Source: Spirochaetota bacterium (GTDB lineage: Bacteria; Spirochaetota; UBA4802; JAFGJZ01). Taken from it: a stretch of 64,000 bases of DNA. The notes under the pieces are model-generated. The model was not told where the DNA came from. It searched no databases and worked only from the letters and a program-made list of their open reading frames with translations. Numbering within the stretch: the first letter of the stretch is position 1; each line of letters begins with the position of its first letter. The stretch lies in the NCBI GenBank assembly GCA_027858855.1, contig JAQIBV010000002.1, positions 1 through 64,000 of the forward strand, written 5' to 3'. This document shows, one piece after another, positions 34,748 through 43,085 of this stretch. The translations under genes and the position numbers were made by a program.

Positions 34748-35266
34748 ATGGAAAACATAAAAAAATACAACATCTCTGATCACGAGCTTGAAATACGGGA
34801 CTTTACAATTGATGATCTTGCACCCACATTCCACCTTGGTGAAAAACTATTTACACTGAATAAGACTCCTAACCTGTACCGAGTCTGGGACGAATACGAA
34901 GTAATAAACTTTTTCCAATCAGACAGTGACCACTGCATAACCGCCTTTGTAGACGGACTTTATGCCGGATTCGTTCTGGGTACACTGATAGAAAAACGAA
35001 AATCTGAGATCAAATATGGATATCTTGTCTGGATAGGAGTGGATCAGAACTATAAGCGTATGGGCATCGCCTCTAATCTGTTTGAAGAATTTAAAGAGAG
35101 AATGACACTTGGCGGCGCAACAACACTCATGATTGATACTCAGGCGGACAATCAGGCAGCCATCGAATTTTTTAAGAGTAAGGGGTTCGACTCTCCACAG
35201 GATCATGTCTATTACTCGATGAAAACTAAAAACCACATACAAGGGAAAATGGATGAAGATAAATAG
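34748..35266 (+). CDS. GNAT-family N-acetyltransferase
   Basis: A 172-residue acetyl-CoA-dependent N-acetyltransferase. The conserved motif A is VDQNYKRMGIASNLFEEFKERM, with the R/Q-x-x-G-x-A pyrophosphate-binding loop KRMGIA, followed by motif B (TLMIDTQADNQAAIEFFKSKGF). The substrate amine is unknown. The ATG at 34748 has AGGAG six bases upstream and is preferred to the ATG at 34733. It overlaps the M20 hydrolase gene by 14 bases, suggesting a linked acetylation/deacylation step. Confidence 0.85.
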   Translation: MENIKKYNISDHELEIRDFTIDDLAPTFHLGEKLFTLNKTPNLYRVWDEYEVINFFQSDSDHCITAFVDGLYAGFVLGTLIEKRKSEIKYGYLVWIGVDQNYKRMGIASNLFEEFKERMTLGGATTLMIDTQADNQAAIEFFKSKGFDSPQDHVYYSMKTKNHIQGKMDEDK

Positions 35267-36356
35267 ATCCCGACTTTTGAAAATAACAGAGGATCTCATC
35301 AACATCTACAGTCCCTCCGGCAAGGAAGCTCAAATTGTTGATTTTATCGAAGATTTACTATCAAAACACGGTATAGCTTCCATTCGGCAGAACGTTACAG
35401 AAAAAAGAGATAATCTGCTGGTGCAACCCGAAGTCGAACCGCGACAGGTTGTCTTTGTTGGTCACGTAGACACCGTAGCAGCCTTCAGCCTGGAAGAATA
35501 CAAGGCCCAAACTGAAGATGAGAAACTAATCGGACTAGGTGCCTGCGACATGAAAAGCGGATGTGCCGCAATGATTGAGGCCTTCATAAGTTATAAAGAA
35601 GAGTATAAAAAGCTGCCTCCAGCTTCTTTGGCTTTTGTTGTTGGAGAGGAGGAGAATGGAGATGGAGCCAGTCGCCTATGCGAAGACTATTTTTATGAGT
35701 ACGCGATTATCGGAGAACCGACATCTATGAATCTCGCGCTATCCCATTTCGGCTATCTTGAGATGGCAGTCACCACAATTGGTATTCGTAAACACGCATC
35801 AATGGTAAACTATACAAAAAACGCTGTACACGAAATGCTTTCTGCGCTTAACACAATCACCCGTTTTCTTGACATACAGTGTAAGGGTTGCGTCTACAAC
35901 CTGCGCGATGTAAGTAGCAGTAATGCCGGCTTTGTTGTTGCCGAACGGTGCGAAGCCTGGATAGACATACACGTTCCACCACTATATACAGTTCAGCATA
36001 TCGCCGAAAAGATAAAAACAATGATTTCTAATCATTTTACAGAGTCTAAAAAAGAGATTTCATATGACTTTCCCACCATGCATACCGGGTACTCTCTTCA
36101 AAACGAAGGAATTGTACCCGACATTTTAGCGTCGCTCTGTGACAATTCCGATACAACATCATTCCCAAGTGATTCAGACGGCGCCCTGCTTTGGCAGAGC
36201 GGCATAAAACCGGTTATCATCGGGCCGGGATCACTTGCAGTTGCTCACACCCAGGAGGAGTTTGTATTCATACAAGAGGTAATCCAGGCCGCAGAGGTCT
36301 ATTACGGTTTTTTAGAGACTTTTTCGAAAACAGTAAAGTCAGAGAAAGCCAGGTAA
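35253..36356 (+). CDS. M20-family metallo-deacylase/peptidase
   Basis: A 367-residue di-zinc hydrolase related to ArgE, DapE and LysK. Zinc and catalytic residues are in GHVDTV (His, Asp), LGACDMKSG (bridging Asp), VVGEEENGDGA (catalytic and metal Glu), GEPTSM, and C-terminal VAHTQEEF (His). The central dimerisation insert of about 110 residues is also present. Family members remove acyl groups from amino acids or act as peptidases; the substrate cannot be assigned. It starts inside the GNAT gene, and its stop codon lies within a 10-bp repeat array. Confidence 0.85.
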   Translation: MKINRSRLLKITEDLINIYSPSGKEAQIVDFIEDLLSKHGIASIRQNVTEKRDNLLVQPEVEPRQVVFVGHVDTVAAFSLEEYKAQTEDEKLIGLGACDMKSGCAAMIEAFISYKEEYKKLPPASLAFVVGEEENGDGASRLCEDYFYEYAIIGEPTSMNLALSHFGYLEMAVTTIGIRKHASMVNYTKNAVHEMLSALNTITRFLDIQCKGCVYNLRDVSSSNAGFVVAERCEAWIDIHVPPLYTVQHIAEKIKTMISNHFTESKKEISYDFPTMHTGYSLQNEGIVPDILASLCDNSDTTSFPSDSDGALLWQSGIKPVIIGPGSLAVAHTQEEFVFIQEVIQAAEVYYGFLETFSKTVKSEKAR

Positions 36357-36387
36357 AGCCTGGTAAAGCCTGGTAAAGCCTGGTAAA
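36348..36387. repeat. 10-bp tandem repeat array (GCCTGGTAAA)
   Basis: Four copies of a 10-bp unit, GCCAGGTAAA then three exact GCCTGGTAAA, run from 36348 to 36387. The first copy supplies the TAA stop of the M20 gene. The final GGTAA and the following TTACC can form a small hairpin. It is the third array of 10-bp period in the window. Confidence 0.9.
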
Positions 36388-36422
36388 AAATTACCGATTT
36401 AACAAAGCGGAGAAAAGCTCTT

Positions 36423-37121
36423 CTATTTACCTATGTCTGATGCATCATCCTGAAAAAGGGTTTCACCCTTAACCAGCCAGGATATTCCGAATGCCATGAG
36501 CGCAAACGCCTCGAAAAAAAGCACCGGCGGGCAGCCTGCTATAAGAACATCCGGGAAAAAAAGAATAAACAAAGCAATAAACAAAACTGATGTGATTATC
36601 ATGATGCCCGACAGTCGGTAGATCAGATTACGTTTTATTTTATGCGATGTTGGGGAACCATCATCTTTGGTAAAAAGAAAAAGCGAAATACAAGCAAGAG
36701 TAAGAAAGAAAAGTGCAGCACAGACAACATGAACTACTTCGGAATCACCTGCCGGCAGGCAAAAAATTCCGACGCGTACATTTTTTGAAAGAGTACCCTG
36801 AACCGGAAAGAAAGCAACACAAAGAGCAAAAAGTCCGGCACAACCCGCCACAATATTATCGAGCAGCAGATAACCTTTGTAACAGACCAGGAAGACGGCA
36901 ATAGCACACACCAGCCCAACAAAATAGTCGCGCATAGCTGTATGGTAATAGGCACTGATTGACTTCATAATATCTGTCTGCTGAAACAACCCACCCGTAA
37001 CAACCACCACAGGTAAGCTCATGCCAAGCACACCAATCAGCCTACGTATGGCCAGATATGACAAAATATAACTTTCATTTTTCTGAATCAAGGTATAGTA
37101 CAATCGTGTAACTGTTTTCAT
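36423..37121 (-). CDS. Multi-pass membrane protein of unknown function
   Basis: The 232-residue protein has about six hydrophobic segments (near 28-48, 68-88, 92-110, 130-150, 170-192 and 200-220). Conserved-looking polar phrases SISAYYHTAMRDYFVG and PVQGTLS lie between helices and suggest a specific family with a polar membrane-facing site, perhaps DUF998-like. I cannot assign a function. GGGAG precedes the ATG. It is convergent with the M20 gene, 66 bases away. Confidence 0.65.
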   Translation of the reverse strand: MKTVTRLYYTLIQKNESYILSYLAIRRLIGVLGMSLPVVVVTGGLFQQTDIMKSISAYYHTAMRDYFVGLVCAIAVFLVCYKGYLLLDNIVAGCAGLFALCVAFFPVQGTLSKNVRVGIFCLPAGDSEVVHVVCAALFFLTLACISLFLFTKDDGSPTSHKIKRNLIYRLSGIMIITSVLFIALFILFFPDVLIAGCPPVLFFEAFALMAFGISWLVKGETLFQDDASDIGK

Positions 37122-37493
37122 CGGCTCTCCCTTTGATAACTGGTTTATTACATATCTAATAGCATTTAAGGTTTCCAGTTTTTCAAATGTTTAACGGAAA
37201 TATTCTCTTATTTTTCTGGAAAACGAAGGAAATTTCGAAAAACCACAAAAAAACTTTGAAGATAGCTGCTTACAAAACAAGACCTTATATGAATGTTACA
37301 AACAGGCACTTTTTAAAAGCTGATTTTTCATAAGCTTCAAATAAAAAAATCTTGACCAAACCAGTACATTATGAAAATTTAAAGCTCGCTTTTTCCATTC
37401 TCGAATTAGTAATACTTAACAGCCTTTTAGATAAGACCATAATTTTAAAAGACCCCATTACCCAGCTAAAATACACTTTCAGAGGTACCATAA
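37122..37493. other. Divergent intergenic region before alpha-2-macroglobulin
   Basis: The 372-base gap has no coding potential that I can see. It is AT-rich and should carry divergent promoters for the membrane protein and the alpha-2-macroglobulin gene. I find no repeat or convincing promoter hexamers. Confidence 0.5.
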
Positions 37494-40400
37494 ATGAAAT
37501 TCCCGAAATTATCCCGAGTAATTGATAAATTGTTTAAGCACAGATACATTATTATAGGCTCTTCAATTGCGTTGGCATCTGTTGCTACGATTAGCGCAAC
37601 AGTCATGATATCTCTTTTTACAGATAAAGAAATGGGAACACCCGATATTTTCTGGACAACCCACATCAAAGGATACACTGCCGGAGAAATCTCTAAAAAA
37701 AGCTCTATCAAGGTTCTTTTTAATAACGACCTTGTCAGCAAAGACAAAATTGGGACAAGTGCGGATGAGATTTTTTCATTTAAGCCATCAATTAAGGGAA
37801 AAGCCGAATGGGTCGCCGAAAATGAACTGGTCTTTATACCTGAAAAGATGCTCCCTCCTGGCACCAAATACAGCTGTACCCTGAACCTTGATGACTACAT
37901 AAAAAAGGGGGCTGAGGTAGACGACTTCTTTTTCAACTTCAGTATAATTAAGCCAAATTTTGACATTGCACTGGACGGTTTCCGCTTTCCAACTCTGGAG
38001 AATCTTAACATTCAGGAATATGAGGGATCTATTAAAACTGCCGACTTTGAAGATTCTGAAGCAATAGAAAAGATACTATCGGCATCACAGAAGGGGAAAA
38101 ACCTCACGATTCGCTGGAAACATGCACCTGAATTAAAAACTCACCACTTTTTTATTGAAAAAATAATGCGTGGCAAGAACTCTTCAGAACTGCTAGTAAA
38201 ATGGGACGGTAGCTCCATTAACGCTGACCGAACAGGTGAACACGAAATAGAAATACATGCACGGGGCGTATTTAAAGTTAATAATGTTGATGTTGTTTCG
38301 ACAGGTGAAAAATATATTGAACTGACCTTTACCGATCCACTTAAACAACGACAGAACCTTAAAGGGCTAATTTACCTTGAAGGTGTTGAATCGCGAACCG
38401 AAATTGACATGAATATCGTTCGGATCTTTCTTGCTGAAGACCGGCTGGGAGATGTTGATTTGCGTGTTGAAACCGGAGTTCTTAACAGCGAAGGGAAACG
38501 ACTGAAAGAATCATTTTACAGCCGGGTAACTTTCAAAAAAATTGACCCCGGTGTGCGTTTTGTCGGAGATGGAACTATTTTACCAGATACAGATAACCTG
38601 ACCGTACCCTTTGAAGCAGTTAATGTTAATTCTATACAGGTTACTGCGTTTAAGGTTTACGAAAAAAATATAGGTCAATTTTTTCAGGTTAACAACATGA
38701 ATGAGGATAACCAGATAAAGCGGGTTGGCCGATACCTCTGGCGTAAAACAATAAACCTAAACGCTACACCGGTAGAGCTTTCGAAGTGGACACGATACAG
38801 CCTGGATGTGAGCTCCCTGTACAAAGAGCACCCTAACAGTCTCTTCCGTATAGAACTTTCTATTAACCGTTCAAATTCAGCGCTTGTATGCTCTGATAAC
38901 CCTAATCCCGCTCAACCTGAACCCGACTTCATTAACCAGGAGGCGACTTCTGTTGAAGAAAACAGCTTCTGGGACTACTGGGACGAACAGTCTTCTAATG
39001 AGTTCTGGCAAAACAGAACGAATCCATGTCACGACGCCTATTACAAACAGTCTTACGGCAACCCAGTTTTCAGTGCAAAGAACTTTATTGCTTCAAACAT
39101 TGGTATGACTGCTAAATACGGTTCCGGAAAATCGATTACGGTTATTACTACAGACATTGTTAACGCGCGCCCTATATCGGCTGATATCGAAGTGTACAAC
39201 TTTCAAAACCACCGAATCGGTTCGGGAACAACTGACAGCAACGGGTTCGGAGATATCGCAATTTCAGGAGAGGGAACCCCCTTCTTTGTTTTGGCTCAAA
39301 AACGCGGTCAGAAGGGATATCTGAAACTGAGTGGATCATCCGAATTGATCGTAAGTCACTTTGATGTTGGTGGAGAGAAAGTTAAAGGCGGTGTAAAGGG
39401 CTTCATTTACGGAGAACGGGGAGTCTGGGCTCCAGGCAATACCCTCTACCTTACATTTGTACTTGAGGACAAGGATGATCTTATTCCCGACGACCACCCG
39501 GTAAAGATGATGCTTTATGACCCACGTGGTCAACTGAAGCAGGTTCAAACCGTGTACAGCAAAGCAGACAATTTTTATGCTTTCGAGTTAAAAACAGATG
39601 AAAATGATGAGACCGGATCTTGGACCGCACAAGTGGAACTAGGTGGATTAACATTCGCCAAATCCTTAAAGATTGAAACCGTTAAACCAAACCGTCTGAA
39701 AGTCAGCCTCGATTTTGACGGTGATGAGCTTCACCGTTCGCAGATGCCTGTTCGAAGCCAGCTTTCGTCCGAATGGTTGCACGGTGCCACAGCACAGAAT
39801 TTAGAAACGGACGTTTCTGTGCGCTTTTCAAGCCAACCTACAGAATTTACCAGGTATTCCGACTATACTTTTGACGACCTGACACGAACTGCCTCATCTG
39901 AAAAAATTGAGCTCTTTTCAGGTTCACTTGATTCTGCAGGAAAGGTTTCGTTTGATATTTCATTCAGTGACAGTAATAAACCAGCAGGGAAACTTGCCGC
40001 CTATTTTACCAGTCGGGTTCATGAACCTGGTGGTGATTTCAGCATTGAAACGCAGATAGTTCCCTACCACCCATACACAGGTTATGTGGGTCTTAAGACT
40101 CCTAAAGGCGATGCAGCACGGGATATGCTGTTAACCGACATAGAACACACAGTAAATATTGCAACAGTTGACTCGAAGGGCAAACCTGTATCCCGATCAG
40201 GAATGAGTATTAAGCTGTATCAAATTGAGTGGAAATGGTGGTGGGATAAGTCGGGTGATTCTCTGGCAAATTTCACCCACTCTTCACGCACACAGCTTAT
40301 TAAACAAAGCACTGTCTCTACATCAAGAGGAACAGGTCAATGGAAGTTTATGGTTAAGTACCCGGAATGGGGGCGTTATCTTTTACGTGTTGAAGATCCG

Positions 40401-43085
40401 GAAACTGGCCACGCCTCCTCCAAAATCATCTACATTGACTGGCCGGGATGGGCCGGTCGCTCTCAAGAACAGAAGGGCGTTGGTGCAACAAGACTAAACT
40501 TTACGATGGATAAAGAGCGATATAATGTCGGTGAAAAGGCAACGGTGTTTCTGCCTGAAGCAAAAGAGGGAATCATTCTTGTCAGTATTGAAAACGGACG
40601 AACCATTCTTGATCAAAGATGGGTGACTCCGGTTAAGGGTGAAAATAAGATCTCTGTACCAATTACAAAAGAGATGAGTCCAAATGCTTATGTAAACATA
40701 TCGCTGATTCAACCCCATAAAGACAAAAAGAATGATGGACCGCTGCGCCTGTATGGCATCGTTCCTCTTATTGTAGATGATCCCGATGTTATTTTGCATC
40801 CGGAACTGACTGCACCAAAAGAGATCAAGCCGAAACAGAAAACATCAATAACTGTTGCAGAAAAAAACGGCCGCTCCATGAATTATACTGTAGCAATTGT
40901 GGACGAGGGGCTTCTTGGCCTTACAAGATATCAGACACCAAACCTAAAAGATTATTTTTACAAACGCGAAGCCTTGGGGGTCAGAACCTGGGATCTTTAT
41001 GATGATGTTGTCGGAGCCTATGGCGGAGAGTTAAACCGTATTCTGGCTCTTGGTGGTGGCGCAGGTGACCTTGCAGCCGATCAGTTACGTGAAAGCAGGT
41101 TTCCGCCAATTGTCCGTTTTCTTGGCCCCTTTGAACTGAAACCAAACCAGAAACGCAAACACGACTTTGAACTTGATCCCTATATCGGATCTGTTCGTAT
41201 CATGGTAGTTGCTGGAAACAACGGAGCATACGGCTCTGTTGAAGAGTCAGTCTTTGTACGCCAGCCGTTAATGGTTTCGGGCACATTGCCGGCAACCCTT
41301 GGCCCTAAAGAGGAATTCTATTTCCCGGTTACCGTTTTTACAAAAGACAAAAATATTAAAAATGTAGCTGTAAAAGTTAACTCTATCGGAAATATCTCGT
41401 TTCCGGAGGGACAGTCGCAGAATGTTCGCTTCAGCAAAGAGGGAAACAAGGTCGTTTTCTTTAAAGTTAAAACCGGAAATCACATCGGCTCGGCTTCAAT
41501 TTCTGTTCATGTAGAAAGCGGATCAGATAGCGACGAACAGACAATTAACTTCGATATCCGTTCACCGAATCCGCTTAAAACCGACATAACATTCACAACT
41601 GTTGAACCAAAATCTAAATGGAACCATGTAATTAAACCGGTAGGAATGGCAAACACAAACAGCGCGGTTCTTGAATTGTCGGTTGTTCCACCGATTCATC
41701 TGGAAAAAAGAATAGAGTACCTGATCCAGTATCCACACGGTTGCCTGGAGCAGACAGTATCATCCGCATTTCCTCAATTGTATCTAAGCAATTTTACTAA
41801 ATTGACTGCTTCCGAACTAAGCAGTATTGAAACAAATGTTAATAAGGCTATTTCAAAACTGTCAACCATGCAGTCAGGTTCAGGAGCTTTTGGTTTCTGG
41901 TCGTCAGGAACGGCTCATATTAACGACTGGGCCAATGTATATGCCGGGCATTTTCTTGTTGAAGCACAGAAACAGGGCTACAGTTCAGCCGGAGTACTTC
42001 TGAATTCATGGAAATCAGGTCAACGTCGTTTGGCAAACAGCTGGCGCTCGCGTGATCGAAACTCTAACATTACTCAGGCATACAGGCTGTATACACTGGC
42101 TCTGGCTCAGAATGCGTCACTGCCGGCCATGAACCGCTTTCGGGAATCTGTTAAATCGGATCCGATTTCGCAATGGCTTTTGGCCACAGCATATTACCAT
42201 GCTGGTGAATCTGATGCTGCACGTAAGATATCGGCTGAAGCGGTAGTAACAGCGCCATCATATTCGGCCCCTGGAATAACATTCGGGTCGACAACGCGGG
42301 ATAACGCTTTGATGCTTTTATGCATGGCCGAAATGAAAAATTCTTCTCACGCCAAACGGATAGCTGATATCATAGCTTCTGAACTTTCGTCAAACAAATG
42401 GCTATCGACACAAACAACATCTTTTGCACTGTTGTCTCTGTCGAAGCTTTATGGAACAAACAGAGGTTCAACCAGCTTTTCTTACACAGCTACAATTAAT
42501 GGAAAGAAAGAAAAACAGAACTCAAACTTTCCTATAGTGACCATGCCTGTTGATAACATCCCGGCATCGGGAATGCCAATAGAAATTGAAAACAGTAACA
42601 GTAGCCAACAGATTTTTGTCACTGTTAACAGTGTTGGCTCGCCACCTCCGGGTGAAGAGACAATAATTAACACGGGCATGGAACTTGCAGTATCATATAA
42701 CGGATCCCGAAGCGGAGTCACAGACATAAGTCGTATCGGACAGGGAGAGGATGTCACCATAACTATTGCAATACAGAATACGACAACTCAAGTTCTTGAA
42801 AACCTTGCCTTGACTCACATTATCCCATCGGGATGGACAATCCACAATACAAGATTTGAATCAGGGGCAACAGCCACCGATGTGACCTATCAGGACTATC
42901 GGTACGATCGGGTATTAACCTATTTTACTTTAAAACCAAACGAAACGAAAACCATTACAACGATGATTAATGCCTCCTTTGCCGGACGCTACTATCTTCC
43001 GTCAATTAGTGTAAAAGATATGTACATACCTAATATTCAAGCCGCAACTGAAGGACAATGGGTCGAAGTTGTTAAGGAAAAGTAA
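37494..43085 (+). CDS. Bacterial alpha-2-macroglobulin with intact thioester
   Basis: An 1863-residue periplasmic protease-trapping protein of the YfhM/ECAM type. A single N-terminal transmembrane segment (about 20-40) anchors it in the inner membrane, without a lipobox. A chain of macroglobulin beta-sandwich domains fills most of the protein, followed by the helical thioester domain with YPHGCLEQ; Cys1417 and Gln1420 should form the internal thioester. Proteases cleaving its bait region become covalently trapped. AGAGGT precedes the ATG. The next gene overlaps by 17 bases and encodes PBP1C, the usual partner, which supports a role in guarding the periplasm during envelope damage. Confidence 0.93.
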   Translation: MKFPKLSRVIDKLFKHRYIIIGSSIALASVATISATVMISLFTDKEMGTPDIFWTTHIKGYTAGEISKKSSIKVLFNNDLVSKDKIGTSADEIFSFKPSIKGKAEWVAENELVFIPEKMLPPGTKYSCTLNLDDYIKKGAEVDDFFFNFSIIKPNFDIALDGFRFPTLENLNIQEYEGSIKTADFEDSEAIEKILSASQKGKNLTIRWKHAPELKTHHFFIEKIMRGKNSSELLVKWDGSSINADRTGEHEIEIHARGVFKVNNVDVVSTGEKYIELTFTDPLKQRQNLKGLIYLEGVESRTEIDMNIVRIFLAEDRLGDVDLRVETGVLNSEGKRLKESFYSRVTFKKIDPGVRFVGDGTILPDTDNLTVPFEAVNVNSIQVTAFKVYEKNIGQFFQVNNMNEDNQIKRVGRYLWRKTINLNATPVELSKWTRYSLDVSSLYKEHPNSLFRIELSINRSNSALVCSDNPNPAQPEPDFINQEATSVEENSFWDYWDEQSSNEFWQNRTNPCHDAYYKQSYGNPVFSAKNFIASNIGMTAKYGSGKSITVITTDIVNARPISADIEVYNFQNHRIGSGTTDSNGFGDIAISGEGTPFFVLAQKRGQKGYLKLSGSSELIVSHFDVGGEKVKGGVKGFIYGERGVWAPGNTLYLTFVLEDKDDLIPDDHPVKMMLYDPRGQLKQVQTVYSKADNFYAFELKTDENDETGSWTAQVELGGLTFAKSLKIETVKPNRLKVSLDFDGDELHRSQMPVRSQLSSEWLHGATAQNLETDVSVRFSSQPTEFTRYSDYTFDDLTRTASSEKIELFSGSLDSAGKVSFDISFSDSNKPAGKLAAYFTSRVHEPGGDFSIETQIVPYHPYTGYVGLKTPKGDAARDMLLTDIEHTVNIATVDSKGKPVSRSGMSIKLYQIEWKWWWDKSGDSLANFTHSSRTQLIKQSTVSTSRGTGQWKFMVKYPEWGRYLLRVEDPETGHASSKIIYIDWPGWAGRSQEQKGVGATRLNFTMDKERYNVGEKATVFLPEAKEGIILVSIENGRTILDQRWVTPVKGENKISVPITKEMSPNAYVNISLIQPHKDKKNDGPLRLYGIVPLIVDDPDVILHPELTAPKEIKPKQKTSITVAEKNGRSMNYTVAIVDEGLLGLTRYQTPNLKDYFYKREALGVRTWDLYDDVVGAYGGELNRILALGGGAGDLAADQLRESRFPPIVRFLGPFELKPNQKRKHDFELDPYIGSVRIMVVAGNNGAYGSVEESVFVRQPLMVSGTLPATLGPKEEFYFPVTVFTKDKNIKNVAVKVNSIGNISFPEGQSQNVRFSKEGNKVVFFKVKTGNHIGSASISVHVESGSDSDEQTINFDIRSPNPLKTDITFTTVEPKSKWNHVIKPVGMANTNSAVLELSVVPPIHLEKRIEYLIQYPHGCLEQTVSSAFPQLYLSNFTKLTASELSSIETNVNKAISKLSTMQSGSGAFGFWSSGTAHINDWANVYAGHFLVEAQKQGYSSAGVLLNSWKSGQRRLANSWRSRDRNSNITQAYRLYTLALAQNASLPAMNRFRESVKSDPISQWLLATAYYHAGESDAARKISAEAVVTAPSYSAPGITFGSTTRDNALMLLCMAEMKNSSHAKRIADIIASELSSNKWLSTQTTSFALLSLSKLYGTNRGSTSFSYTATINGKKEKQNSNFPIVTMPVDNIPASGMPIEIENSNSSQQIFVTVNSVGSPPPGEETIINTGMELAVSYNGSRSGVTDISRIGQGEDVTITIAIQNTTTQVLENLALTHIIPSGWTIHNTRFESGATATDVTYQDYRYDRVLTYFTLKPNETKTITTMINASFAGRYYLPSISVKDMYIPNIQAATEGQWVEVVKEK

